Shown in pieces: positions 40,743 through 50,099 of a stretch of DNA of 64,000 nucleotides. The notes under the pieces are model-generated. The model made no database searches and had not been told where the DNA came from. It was given only the letters and a program-made list of their open reading frames with translations. Where the stretch lies: assembly GCA_963835885.1 (NCBI GenBank), contig CAWIHF010000003.1, positions 124,001 through 188,000 on the forward strand. Reading direction: 5' to 3'. Position 1 is the first letter of the stretch. Each line of letters starts with the position of its first letter. Origin of the DNA: Roseiarcus sp963835885. GTDB taxonomy: Bacteria > Pseudomonadota > Alphaproteobacteria > Rhizobiales > Beijerinckiaceae. The position numbers were made by a program, and so were the translations under genes.

Positions 40743-40752
40743 CAATCGATTG
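40743..40752. promoter_or_regulatory. Candidate TetR-family operator
   Basis: Perfect 10-bp palindrome CAATCGATTG in an AT-rich stretch 33 bp upstream of the tetR start. The position and symmetry suit autorepression of the tetR-hlyD-ABC operon. Confidence 0.45.
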
Positions 40753-40784
40753 ATTAACTTGCGGCCCGGACCTATATCGCCGCG

Positions 40785-41456
40785 ATGCCGCATGCCGAAC
40801 CACTCGTCCCCTCCCGCGCCGATACGACCCGCGCCGCGCTTGTCGGGGCCGCGCTCGACCTCTTCGGCGCCAAGGGGTTTGAAGCGACCTCGACCCGCGA
40901 GATCGCCGCGGCTGCGAACGCCAACATCGCGGCGATCGCCTACCATTTCGGCGGCAAGGAGGGCCTGCGAACGGCCTGCGCGGATTCGGTCGTCGAGACC
41001 ATCGGCCAGATTTTCGTCGGCGCCGCAGCCGTCACTACGGACATCGACGCGCTCTCGGCTGCGGACGCGCGCAACGCCCTCGCGCGCCTTGCCGAAGGCG
41101 TGATCGACGCGATCGTCGTTAAGCCTGCGGCGCGGACGGTCGCGCGCTTCGTGCTGCGCGAGATGTTCGAGCCGTCCGCCGCCTTCGAGCGGCTCTACGG
41201 CGCCATTGGGCCGATGCATGCGCGCGCCTGCGCCCTCTGGGCCCAGGCGACGGGGGCCGAACCCGAAAGCGAAGCGACGCGGCTCGCCGTCTTCGCCCTG
41301 ATCGGCCAAGTGCTCTATTTCCGGCTCGCCCGGCCCGCGGTGCTGCGCCGCATGGATTGGGCCGAGATCGGCCCAAGGGAAGCCGCCGCGATCAAGCGGC
41401 AGGTCCTCGCCAATCTCGACGCCGCCATCGATTTCGCCCGAAAGACGTCGCCATGA
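40785..41456 (+). CDS. TetR-family repressor (CerR/DUF1956 type)
   Basis: 223 residues. The N-terminal HTH has LVGAALDLFGAKGFEATSTR and EIAAAANANIAAIAYHFGGK, with the signature AIAYHFGGKEGL. The ligand-binding C-terminal domain (REMFEPSAAFERLYGAIG) matches the YbiH/CecR type that sits upstream of HlyD-ABC exporters. It is the first gene of the exporter operon, so it probably represses it until a toxic ligand binds. It overlaps the next gene by ATGA. Confidence 0.9.
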   Translation: MPHAEPLVPSRADTTRAALVGAALDLFGAKGFEATSTREIAAAANANIAAIAYHFGGKEGLRTACADSVVETIGQIFVGAAAVTTDIDALSAADARNALARLAEGVIDAIVVKPAARTVARFVLREMFEPSAAFERLYGAIGPMHARACALWAQATGAEPESEATRLAVFALIGQVLYFRLARPAVLRRMDWAEIGPREAAAIKRQVLANLDAAIDFARKTSP

Positions 41457-42418
41457 TTCTCCAAACGATCTGCGCCATTGCGCTGATCGCCAAGATCCTG
41501 CCGGCCTGCGCGCCTCCCACCAACGCCGCCGTCGGCTACATCGAAGGCGAATACGTCAACGTCGCGCCGATCGAGGTCGCGCGGGTCGCCAATGAATATG
41601 TGCGGCGCGGCGACAGGCTCAAAGCCGGCGACCGGATTGCGACGCTGGAGACGACCGACGCCGAGATCGCGGTGCGCAACGCCGAAGCCGCGCTTGCCGA
41701 GGCGAACGCCGACCTCGCCAACATCCTCTATGGCCGCCGTCCCGAGGAGATCGCGGCCATCGAGGCGACCCTCAAAGCCGCACAGGCGCAGCAGGACGAC
41801 GCCAAGCGCACTCTCGAATCGCCGCAAGGACCTGTACAGCCGCGGCTTCGCCTCGCAGCCGACCTCGATTCCGGCGCAGACGGCGTACGACGTCGCCGCC
41901 TCGCGGGCGCGGGAGCTCGCCGCGAATCTCGCGGTCGCCAAGCTGCCGGCGCGCGACGAGGAGATCGTCGCGGCGCGCAACAAGGTGGCGCAGGCGAAGG
42001 CCGCGCTGGACAATGCGCGCTGGCGACTTGAACAGCGCCAGCTCGTCGCGCCCGCAGCGGGCCACGTCTCCGACATCATCCGTCGCGTCGGCGACGTGGC
42101 CGGTCCGTCGGCGCCGGTCGTCTCGTTCCTGCCGGAAAACGCGGTCAAGGTGAAATTCTATGTGCCCGAGGCGGCGTTATCGTCGCTCGCGCTCGGGCAG
42201 GTCGTCGACATGCGCTGCGACGGCTGTGAGAAGGGCTTGACCGCGGCCATCACCTATATCGCGCGCGACCCCGAATTCACGCCCGCCGATCATCTATTCG
42301 CTCGAGAGCCGGCAGACGCTCGTCTACCTCATCGAAGCACGCGCCGCGGACGGACAAGCCCTTGAGCCTGCAGCCGGGCCAGATCGTCGACGTCGACCTG
42401 CCTGGGCCCAAGTCGTGA
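41453..42418 (+). CDS. HlyD-family membrane fusion protein, two frameshifts
   Basis: Periplasmic adaptor of an ABC exporter (YbhG-like). The frame from 41453 has a lipoprotein/signal-type start (MILQTICAIALIAKILPACA), the biotinyl-lipoyl half motif GDRLKAGDRIATLETTDAE and the alpha-hairpin. After a shift near 41825 it continues with SRGFASQPTSIPAQTAYDVA and the second lipoyl half RLEQRQLVAPAAGHVSDIIR, then the beta-barrel (NAVKVKFYVPEAALSSLALG). A second shift near 42300 precedes the end LQPGQIVDVDLPGPKS. Overlaps tetR and lies 6 bp from the ABC gene. Confidence 0.85.
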
Positions 42419-42424
42419 GCGCCG

Positions 42425-43364
42425 ATGACTGAAGTCGTGAACGTCATCGACGTCGCCAACCTCACCAAGCGCTTCGGCAAGGCGACGGTCGTCGATCACA
42501 TCTCGCTCAAGGTGGCCGCGGGCGAAATCGTCGGCTTTCTCGGGCCGAATGGTTCCGGCAAGACGACGACCATCCGCATGATCTGCGGTCTTCTGACCCC
42601 AGACGCCGGCGAGGGAACGGTGCTGGGCTTCGACGTGATCCGCGAGAGCCGCCGCATCAAGGCGCAGGTCGGCTACATGACCCAGCGATTCTCGTTCTAC
42701 GAGGATCTGTCGATCGAGGAGAATCTCTTCTTCGTCGCCCGCCTCTACGATCTTAAGCCACGCCGCCAGACGGTCGCCGCGACGCTCGCCGACCTCGGGC
42801 TCACCTCGCGGCGCCATCAGCTCGCGGGCGCGCTGTCGGGCGGCTGGAAGCAGCGCCTCGCCCTGGCCGCGTGCATCATGCATCGGCCGAAGCTCCTGCT
42901 GCTCGACGAGCCGACTGCAGGCGTCGACCCGAAGGCGCGGCGCGAGTTCTGGGACGAGATCCACCGCCTTGCCGCGGACGGCCTCACGGTGCTTGTCTCG
43001 ACCCATTACATGGACGAAGCGGAGCGTTGCCACCGCATCAGCTATATTTCCTATGGGCATATGCTGGCGACCGGCACGGTCGAGGAGGTCGTGCAACAGT
43101 CCGGACTGCATACTTTCGTTGTGCGCGCCAATCCGAGCGCCGAGCTGATGAATGCGCTGCTTGGCCTGAGTTCCGTCAGCCAGGTTGCGCCATTCGGGGC
43201 GACGCTGCATGTCGTCGGCCTCGACAGCTCAAAAATGGCGGAGGAGCTCGGGGCCTATGCGTCGCAACATCGAGCTTTCGATCGAGCCGGGCCTGACCAG
43301 CCTCGAGGACGTATTCATCAACTTCATGCGCGCCTCGAATGGCGCGCCGGCGAGGGCGGCATGA
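42425..43364 (+). CDS. ABC exporter ATP-binding protein
   Basis: Walker A FLGPNGSGKTTTIRM, Q-loop GYMTQRFSFYEDL, signature LSGGWKQRLALA, Walker B LLLLDEPTAGVDP and H-loop STHYMDEAERC. The frame as read runs on into the permease and imitates a fusion. However, past about 43262 the correct continuation is in the next frame (LTSLEDVFINFMRASNGAPA, stop at 43362-43364). That is the normal C-terminus of YbhF/CcmA-type exporters, so I infer one indel and two genes. Confidence 0.88.
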
Positions 43365-44494
43365 TCCGCCTCTTCTTCGTCCGTCTCGGCGCGATTCTGG
43401 CGAAGGAATTTGTGCAGATGCGGCGCGACCGCGTCACCTTCGCCATGATGCTCGGCATCCCCGTCCTGTTGCTGATCCTGTTCGGATACGCAATCAACAC
43501 CGACCCGAAGCGGCTTGACGCCGCGCTTTTGGCGACCGGCCAAGACCATTACTCGCGAGCGATCGTTTCGGCGCTGGAGGTCAGCGGCTACTACCGGTTC
43601 GTCGCCCGGCCGAAGACCGACGCGGAGGCGGAGGGGCTCATCCAGAGCGGGAACGTCGCCTTCCTCGTCATCATCCCGAGCGATTTCGGCGCGCGCGTCG
43701 ACCGCAGCGATAAGCCGCAGATCCTGGTCGAGGCCGACGCCACGGATCCGGCCGCGGCGAGCAACGCGATCGGCGCGCTTGGCGAGTTGGCGGGACGCGC
43801 GCTCTTGCGCGAGCAGGGGCGCGAGCTCGAGGTCGCGGAGAGTCAAGACCAGCAGCTCTCGATCGTCGTCCATAAGCGCTATAATCCCGACGGCATCTCC
43901 CAGTATTTCATCGTGCCAGGGCTGCTCGGCGTCGTTCTGCAGATGACCATGGTGATGATGACCTCGATCGCGCTAACACGCGAAATCGAGCGCGGCACAA
44001 TGGAGAACCTGCTCGCGATGCCGGCCAACGGCTTAGAGATCATGCTCGGTAAGGTGTTGCCCTTTTTCATCGTCGGAGGCGTCCAGGTGGCGGTGATCCT
44101 GACGACGGCAAGGGCGCTGTTCCATGTGCCTTTCGTCGGCAATCTCGGGATGCTGCTCGCGGGTGTGCTCCTCTTCGTGCTGGCGATGGTGCTGCTCGGC
44201 TACACCTTCTCGACGCTGGCGCGCTCGCAGATGCAGGCGATGCAGCTGACCTTCTTCTTCTTCCTGCCCTCGATTTTGATGTCCGGCTTCATGTTCCCGT
44301 TCCACGGCATGCCGGCTTGGGCTCAGGATCTCGGAAGCCTCCTGCCGATGACGCATTTCTTGCGCGTCGTGCGGGCGGTGATGCTGAAGGGCGCGAACTG
44401 GAGCGAGATCGGCTTCGAATTCGCGATGCTGGCGACCTTCATCCCCGTCTTCTCGCTCCTGGCGCTGTTGCGGTTCAGGCGCACGCTGGATTGA
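43361..44494 (+). CDS. ABC-2 type exporter permease
   Basis: About 377 residues starting MIRLFFVRLGAILAKEFVQM, with the ATG overlapping the stop of the ATPase gene. One N-terminal membrane helix (FAMMLGIPVLLLILFGYAIN) and a large periplasmic loop are followed by five C-terminal helices with the ABC2_membrane_3 landmarks REIERGTMENLLAMPANGLE and FFLPSILMSGFMFPFHGMP. YbhS/YbhR-like. Only one permease gene is present, so a homodimer is likely. The complex with the HlyD protein would export a drug or toxic compound. Confidence 0.92.
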   Translation: MIRLFFVRLGAILAKEFVQMRRDRVTFAMMLGIPVLLLILFGYAINTDPKRLDAALLATGQDHYSRAIVSALEVSGYYRFVARPKTDAEAEGLIQSGNVAFLVIIPSDFGARVDRSDKPQILVEADATDPAAASNAIGALGELAGRALLREQGRELEVAESQDQQLSIVVHKRYNPDGISQYFIVPGLLGVVLQMTMVMMTSIALTREIERGTMENLLAMPANGLEIMLGKVLPFFIVGGVQVAVILTTARALFHVPFVGNLGMLLAGVLLFVLAMVLLGYTFSTLARSQMQAMQLTFFFFLPSILMSGFMFPFHGMPAWAQDLGSLLPMTHFLRVVRAVMLKGANWSEIGFEFAMLATFIPVFSLLALLRFRRTLD

Positions 44495-44546
44495 GGTCGG
44501 AGCAATCGCTCCGAACGACGCGCGACGACGAACCGGAGGTCTCCGT

Positions 44547-45074
44547 ATGCCAACTCGCCTCTCCCTCCTCCGCGTTCGCCCCATCGCAGGAAACTGCGCC
44601 CGCGGTTGGCTGACGGCGGAGCCGTTCCGAATTTCCTGCGCGCTGGGGCCAGCAGGAATCGTCCGCACAAAGCGCGAAGGGGACCGCGGAACGCCGGCCG
44701 GGCGCTTCCGCCTCTTGTGGGGTTACTATCGTCCCGACCGATGGCGGCTCCACGCCGCCGGCGTCCCGCTGCGGCCAATGCGGCGCGACCAGGGCTGGTG
44801 CGAGGACCCGAACAGCCCGCGTTATAACCGCGCCGTGCGGCTGCCTGCAGCCGACTGCACCGACCGCATGTGGCGCGACGACCATCTCTATGACATCACC
44901 TTCGTGCTCGATCAGAATTACACCCGCCGGGCGAAGGGACGGGGGAGCGCGATCTTCTTTCACCTCGCCCGGCCGGAACTGACTCCGACCGCCGGCTGCG
45001 TCGCGATTTCGCCATCCGACATGCGCAAGCTCGCCCCGCGGCTCGCACGAGGCGCGGTCATGCAGATCGGGTAG
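44547..45074 (+). CDS. L,D-transpeptidase family (YkuD-like) protein
   Basis: 175 residues with GIVRTKREGDRGTPAGRFRL and the catalytic His139/Cys151 pair in FFHLARPELTPTAGCVAIS, spaced as in YkuD domains. No clear signal peptide is visible, which fits the short YkuD-like DUF group rather than classical cell-wall L,D-transpeptidases. Proposed reaction: peptidoglycan 3-3 cross-linking or editing, by family. Frame intact. Confidence 0.85.
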   Translation: MPTRLSLLRVRPIAGNCARGWLTAEPFRISCALGPAGIVRTKREGDRGTPAGRFRLLWGYYRPDRWRLHAAGVPLRPMRRDQGWCEDPNSPRYNRAVRLPAADCTDRMWRDDHLYDITFVLDQNYTRRAKGRGSAIFFHLARPELTPTAGCVAISPSDMRKLAPRLARGAVMQIG

Positions 45075-45181
45075 GGATTTGCCGGAAAGACGGTAATGAC
45101 GTCTGCGCGAGCGAAGCGAAGCGATCCATCGACCGAGCGCTGCGCTTCTCGCGATGATATCCGATCGGGAGAATCGAACTC

Positions 45182-46909
45182 TTGAGACCTTTCCGCTTCG
45201 CCGCCTTCGCCGTGCTCCTGCTTGCTCCGGCGGTCGCGTTCGCCGATTCCGCGCCGATCATCTCCGAACTCGCCACCGCCCGGCCGGTTGTCGCCAGGCG
45301 CGGAATGGTCGTCAGCCAGGAGGAGGCCGCCTCGCGGGTCGGCCTCGACGTGCTGAGGCTCGGCGGCAATGCGGTCGACGCTGCCGTCGCAGTCGGCTTC
45401 GCGCTTGCGGTGACGTTGCCGCGCGCCGGAAATCTCGGCGGCGGCGGCTTCATGCTGATCCACCGCGCCGACCTCGGCAGGACCATTGCGATCGACTATC
45501 GCGAGACGGCCCCGGCGGCGACGACCAAGGACGTCTTTCTCGACGCCAATGGTAAAGCCGATCCATTCAAGTCGCGCTACTCCGGACTGGCGATCGGCGT
45601 GCCCGGAACCGTGGCGGGGTTCGAGCTTGCCTGGCGCGAGTACGGCTCGGGAAAGTTCTCCTTCGCCGACCTCGTCGCGCCCGCCGCGGCGCTCGCCCGC
45701 CAGGGCCTGACCGTCGACGGCGACGTCGCCGACACGCTCCCCCTGTTCGCGCCGGTTCTGGCGAAGCATCCGTCCTCGGCGCGCATCTATCTCACGCCCG
45801 ACGGCAGCGCGCCGCAGGCCGGCGATCACATTTCGCTCGACGACCTCGCCGCAACGCTGGAGATCATCGCAACACAGGGCGCCGCTGGCTTCTACACGGG
45901 ACCGGTGGCGCGGAAGATCGTGGATTCCGTGCGGGCGGCGGGCGGACGGATGACGATGGAGGACCTCGCGCAGTATCGCGCGATCGAGCGGGAACCGGTC
46001 AGCGGGACCTATCGCGGACACACGATCGTCTCGATGCCGCCGCCCTCGTCCGGCGGCGCACATATCATCGAGATCCTCAACATTCTCGAGGGCTATCCGA
46101 TCGGCAAGCAGGGCCTCAACTCGGCCGCCTCGCTGCACGAAATGGCGGAAGCGGAAAAGCTCGCCTACGCTGACCGCGCGGCGTGGCTCGGCGACCCCGA
46201 TTTCGTCAAGGTTCCGCTGGCGGGCCTGGTGTCGAAGGCTTACGCCGCAAAGCTGCGTACGGAGATCTCTCCCGATCGGGCGCGCCCCGCCGGCGAGATT
46301 CGCCCGGGCGAGCCGCAACGCTACGAAGGCGACCAGACCACCCATTTCTCGATCGTCGACGCCGAGGGCGACGCGATCGCCAACACCTATACGCTGAACC
46401 TTCCCTACGGCTCAGGCCTCGTCGCCGACGGGACCGGCGTTCTGCTCAATGACGAACTCGACGACTTCGCCGCCAAGCCCGGCGCCGCCAACGCCTACGA
46501 CCTGATGGGCGGCGGCGCCAACGCGCCCGGTCCGTCGAAGCGGCCCCTCTCCTCGATGAGCCCGACCATCGTCTTCAAGGACGGAAAGGTGGAGCTCGTG
46601 ACGGGCAGCCCCGGCGGCTCGCACATCATTACGACGGTGCTGCAGATCATCGTCAACGTGATCGACCACGGCCTCAACGTCGCCGAGGCCGAGAATGCGC
46701 CGCGCGCCCACGACCAGCTCTGGCCCGACGAGCTCAGGATCGAGCGCGGCATATCGGCGGACACGGTCCGGCTGCTCGAAGCGATGGGGCACAAGGTCGT
46801 CGTGCGCGCGGCGATGGGCTCAGCCAATACCATTCTTCGCACGCCAGACGGGGTACTGACGGGCGCGTCCGACCTGCGCCAGCGGGGGACTCTTGCGGTC
46901 GGATTTTGA
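45182..46909 (+). CDS. ggt: Gamma-glutamyltransferase
   Basis: 575 residues, TTG start, signal peptide FRFAAFAVLLLAPAVAFAD. The precursor is autocleaved before the nucleophile Thr386 in YEGDQTTHFSIVDAEG. Other landmarks are LRLGGNAVDAAVAVGFALAV, NLGGGGFMLIHR, the substrate-binding SKRPLSSMSPTIVFKDG and GSPGGSHIITTVLQ. It hydrolyses or transfers the gamma-glutamyl group of glutathione in the periplasm. Frame intact. Confidence 0.95.
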   Translation: MRPFRFAAFAVLLLAPAVAFADSAPIISELATARPVVARRGMVVSQEEAASRVGLDVLRLGGNAVDAAVAVGFALAVTLPRAGNLGGGGFMLIHRADLGRTIAIDYRETAPAATTKDVFLDANGKADPFKSRYSGLAIGVPGTVAGFELAWREYGSGKFSFADLVAPAAALARQGLTVDGDVADTLPLFAPVLAKHPSSARIYLTPDGSAPQAGDHISLDDLAATLEIIATQGAAGFYTGPVARKIVDSVRAAGGRMTMEDLAQYRAIEREPVSGTYRGHTIVSMPPPSSGGAHIIEILNILEGYPIGKQGLNSAASLHEMAEAEKLAYADRAAWLGDPDFVKVPLAGLVSKAYAAKLRTEISPDRARPAGEIRPGEPQRYEGDQTTHFSIVDAEGDAIANTYTLNLPYGSGLVADGTGVLLNDELDDFAAKPGAANAYDLMGGGANAPGPSKRPLSSMSPTIVFKDGKVELVTGSPGGSHIITTVLQIIVNVIDHGLNVAEAENAPRAHDQLWPDELRIERGISADTVRLLEAMGHKVVVRAAMGSANTILRTPDGVLTGASDLRQRGTLAVGF

Positions 46910-47533
46910 GCCGCCGGCCGCGACCTCGGCGCGGGTCGGAGGGCCGATTGCGAATCGGCCCGCGGTCCAATCATTTCAACTGGTTGGGCGCCAAGAATTC
47001 CAAGAATTGCAACTTTCTACACCTCCAGCCGGGACTCGGCCGCTCGCTGAGAAGTCCGTCCGAAACGGCGCCGGCCCGGTCGAACGAAACGGGTCGCACC
47101 GGCAAAAAGCGGAGGCGCCGGCGCCAAGCCGATGCGGCGCCGACCGTGCATCCATGCCGACTCGTGGCAAGACTCACCCATTGCCGTTTTGAGCCTTTTC
47201 AAGGCGTTAACGCAAACAACAAACCAACATTGAGTCGGTGACTAAGGTCCGGCGGGAAGCAGCAGCAGACCGATCGAGGCCACTGCACGCACCCCGACTG
47301 GGGACGGCGAACAGATGCGGCGCCGAAAGCCAGCTGGCGCACCGGCGCAGCGCAGGCATCGATGCGGGGCCCCGACGACGGAGCGCGTCCGACCGCCCCT
47401 TGATCGGCCACAAATCGAGGCTAACTTCCTCGCTTGCTCCCGCTCGTGCGTCGCGGATCCGGCGCGGCTGGCGTTCGTTTCACTTTCCGCATTTCGCCCC
47501 GGCGGGTTCCTCTGAGCCTGTGGCAGGAGTCCG
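46910..47533. other. Long intergenic region with dispersed repeat copy B
   Basis: No supported gene. Holds the repeat at 47110-47215. The rest is GC-rich sequence without recognisable signals. Confidence 0.5.
47110..47215. repeat. Dispersed repeat, copy B
   Basis: GGCGCC-N10-GGCGCC at 47120-47141 with the same ten-base loop as copy A, then GTGCATCCATGCCGACTCG and CCATTGCCGTTTTGAGCC, TTTTCAAGGCG. It aligns with 3017-3105 over about 90 bp. Confidence 0.65.
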
Positions 47534-47959
47534 ATGCGACGCGCTCTCTTCGCTCTTCTCACCTTTCTTGTCTGCTTCAGCCCTGCGCTGGCCACGGTGC
47601 GCATCGAAGCCAGTCCCGGGGGCGAAGCCACTTCCTTCATCAGGTATTTCGAAATGCTGCGCCAGTCCGGCGAACGGGTGGTCATCGACGGCCCGTGCTT
47701 TTCCGCCTGCACCCTGGTCCTCGACATCGTGCCGCGCAGCCGGATCTGCGTGACGCGGCGGGCGGTCCTCGGCTTTCACGCGGCAAGGCTGGTCGATGGC
47801 TCTGGCGAGGAATTTCCGGCTCCGGAAGCGACGCGGGTGGTGACTGAGGCCTACCCCGCACCGATCCGCAATTGGATCCAACGGCATGGCGGCCTGACGC
47901 GCAGACCGATCTTTCTTAGCGGACGTACGCTCGCGGCCTTCTATCCGAGGTGCAGGTAG
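47534..47959 (+). CDS. Secreted protein of the COG3904 (ClpP-like periplasmic) type
   Basis: 141 residues with signal peptide MRRALFALLTFLVCFSPALA. The core VVIDGPCFSACTLVLDIVPR followed by RICVTRRAVLGFHAARLVDG resembles small periplasmic proteins related to the ClpP/crotonase fold. The Ser in CFSACT is at the place of the ClpP nucleophile, and the His in LGFHAA may be the partner. Activity is unproved. Single intact gene. Confidence 0.65.
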   Translation: MRRALFALLTFLVCFSPALATVRIEASPGGEATSFIRYFEMLRQSGERVVIDGPCFSACTLVLDIVPRSRICVTRRAVLGFHAARLVDGSGEEFPAPEATRVVTEAYPAPIRNWIQRHGGLTRRPIFLSGRTLAAFYPRCR

Positions 47960-48230
47960 CGGCCTTGGCGCCCAGAGCGATTGCGCGTGCGAAAAGGGGC
48001 GGTCAAGCGGCTCGAGGCGGTCATGAGCCGTTCATGATGGCGGCACAAATGCGGCCACGCTACTGTTGCACAAGAACCACACTATGGACCTTTCTCGCCC
48101 ATACACTCTGCGGCCAAAGGCAGTCCGTTATTCCCACTTGAATATCTCGCCTGCTTTCTGTACCCATTTCAAAGAGTTGGCGCCTGGGTAATCCTCCCAC
48201 CCCAGTCGTAGATTCGCTTGACAAAACTCG
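47960..48230. other. Intergenic region upstream of the porin
   Basis: No gene seen. TTGACA at 48218-48223 may be the -35 box of the porin promoter. Confidence 0.4.
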
Positions 48231-48264
48231 TCAGTCTATTAAACCTATAGATCTAATATACTAA
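48231..48264. promoter_or_regulatory. Twin-dyad operator upstream of porin 1
   Basis: Two 12-bp elements of the form TTAGT-N2-ACTAA: TCAGT-CT-ATTAA (48231-48242) and CTAAT-AT-ACTAA (48253-48264). Their centres are exactly 22 bp apart, the same spacing as in the sbp operator at 53652-53693. The first lies 7 bp after TTGACA. The second overlaps an in-frame ATG at 48264, which argues for the ATG at 48279 as the real start. Confidence 0.6.
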
Positions 48265-48278
48265 TGAATGGGGCAGAG

Positions 48279-49922
48279 ATGAAGCGATTTGGCATTGTTC
48301 TCGCGGCGACGGTCGGTCTCGCCAGTCTCGCCCAGGCGGCGGACTTGCCGACCCTAAAGCCGGTCGAGGCGCCGCCCCCCAAGCCGAATTGCTGGTCCAG
48401 CGTGTGGAACTGGCTCAATACGTCGGCCGACGATTGCCCGATCGGCGCCTACGGGATCACCTTGTTTGGAACCCTCGACGTCGGCCTCGGCTACCAGAGC
48501 TGGGGCACGACCTTCAACCCGAGCGCCGACAAGAACAATTACGGCATCCAGAAGTCGGGGCACCAGGGTCTCTGGCTTCCGACCTACAACGGGTTGAGCA
48601 CCTCCGTGCTGGGCCTCAAAATGAAAGAGGACCTGGCTCCCCTTGGCTTGACCGGATGGTCCCTAATCGGTGTTCTCGAAGCCGGCGTCAATCCCTATTC
48701 CGGCATGTTCCTGAACCCCCCGCGATCGCTGGCCGATCAGAACTTCAGCCCGGCGAACAAATTTCCCTGGCAGACGTCGAACTTCAACTCGAGCCGCAAC
48801 GGCTCATGGATGAACTCGCAGGGCTATTTCGGGATCAGCAGCAAGACCTGGGGCACCCTGACCTTCGGGCGCACCAACTCCCTGAACTTCGATACGCAGA
48901 GCAAATACGATCCGATTGGAGCGACTGCGTTCTCGCTGATTGCTTTCTCGAGCTCGTTCCCCGGCTTCGGCGATACCGAACTCGTTCGCCCGAACACGGC
49001 CTTCACCTACAAGGTCGCGATTCCGAATATCCTCTATGCGCAGAACATCCGCCTGGCGGGACAGGCGCAAGTCGGCGGATACGACTGGCAGAACGGTTCG
49101 CAGGGCGCCTACAGCTTCCAGGCCGGCGGCGACTGGGGCAACTTCTCCTTCGACGGCATTGTCGAATGGGCCGAGGACGCCGTGTCGCTGTCCACATACG
49201 GTGGGGCGGCTGCGAACATCGCGACAATCAGCGGCGTCAGCTACATCAAGCAGCCCTTCGACGGCGTCAACTTTTATTATGACCCCAACTCGGTCCTCAA
49301 GGCGACCTTGTCCAACAACTTCGGCGTCGAACTGATGGCGAGCTACAAGTGGGACAATTTCAAGTTCTACGGCGGCTACATCTATGCAAATCTGTCGAAC
49401 CCGTCCGACGCCTATGCCTCCGGGTTCAGGACAGAATACCCAGAGATTTTCGCGCCCGCCGGCGCCGTCACCAGCAACAACTACAATCTCCACAAAGAGC
49501 TGAACTCGTTTTGGACCGGCGTAAAGTATTCGGTTCCGGATACTTGGCTCCACGGCTACGGCTCGCTTGATCTCGCGGCCGCGTTCTACTATCAGACCCA
49601 GAACAACTACAATTTCACCGTGGACAAATTCGGCAACACCCTCGCGGCGGCCTGCACCGGCGCCGGAGCCTTCATCAGCAGCAGCAAGTGCGCGGGCAGC
49701 CAGGACGCCATCTCGTTCCTCGCCGACTGGAGGCCGTTCAAGCGGGTCGATATCTATGCCGGCGTGATGTATTCCAACGTATACGGCGGCCTCGCCAACG
49801 GCTTCACGCAGACCTATACTTACTTCGCGCCGACTGCGAAAGGAAAGATCTTCACCGCGACGGCGACCACGGCCAACACCCAAGAATGGGACCCAACGGT
49901 CGGCATCCGCATAAGGTTCTAA
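48279..49922 (+). CDS. Outer-membrane porin 1 (porin_4/porin_2 type)
   Basis: About 547 residues. Start MKRFGIVLAATVGLASLAQAAD is a signal peptide cleaved after AQA. Mature N-terminus DLPTLKPVEAPPPKPNCWSS. Sixteen-strand-type beta pattern with LFGTLDVGLGYQSWG, YFGISSKTWGTLTFGRTNSL and RVDIYAGVMYSNVYGGLANG, ending in the outer-membrane signature phenylalanine (IRIRF). About 35% of positions look shared with porin 2. The twin-dyad operator suggests induction together with the sulfate transporter. Confidence 0.9.
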   Translation: MKRFGIVLAATVGLASLAQAADLPTLKPVEAPPPKPNCWSSVWNWLNTSADDCPIGAYGITLFGTLDVGLGYQSWGTTFNPSADKNNYGIQKSGHQGLWLPTYNGLSTSVLGLKMKEDLAPLGLTGWSLIGVLEAGVNPYSGMFLNPPRSLADQNFSPANKFPWQTSNFNSSRNGSWMNSQGYFGISSKTWGTLTFGRTNSLNFDTQSKYDPIGATAFSLIAFSSSFPGFGDTELVRPNTAFTYKVAIPNILYAQNIRLAGQAQVGGYDWQNGSQGAYSFQAGGDWGNFSFDGIVEWAEDAVSLSTYGGAAANIATISGVSYIKQPFDGVNFYYDPNSVLKATLSNNFGVELMASYKWDNFKFYGGYIYANLSNPSDAYASGFRTEYPEIFAPAGAVTSNNYNLHKELNSFWTGVKYSVPDTWLHGYGSLDLAAAFYYQTQNNYNFTVDKFGNTLAAACTGAGAFISSSKCAGSQDAISFLADWRPFKRVDIYAGVMYSNVYGGLANGFTQTYTYFAPTAKGKIFTATATTANTQEWDPTVGIRIRF

Positions 49923-50099
49923 CCGGCGCTTGGCGGCGAAGGGAGTTGCGCGCCGCCGATCAAGCGCGGTCAAGCGCAGCCTGTGCCGCGGCTTCGGGAG
50001 CGGATGGCGTCGCCTGCGACGAACGTGTGGGTTGAAACAATAACGCTCGTGTCGCCAGCGACCTTGTGGTCGAATTCAACGTAGCCGGTCGAATTCGTC

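Noticed and set aside
48804..49973. Long minus-strand open frame opposite porin 1
   Set aside because: It is the antisense of a well-supported porin with signal peptide and terminal Phe. GC-rich codon bias opens such frames, and no family is recognisable.
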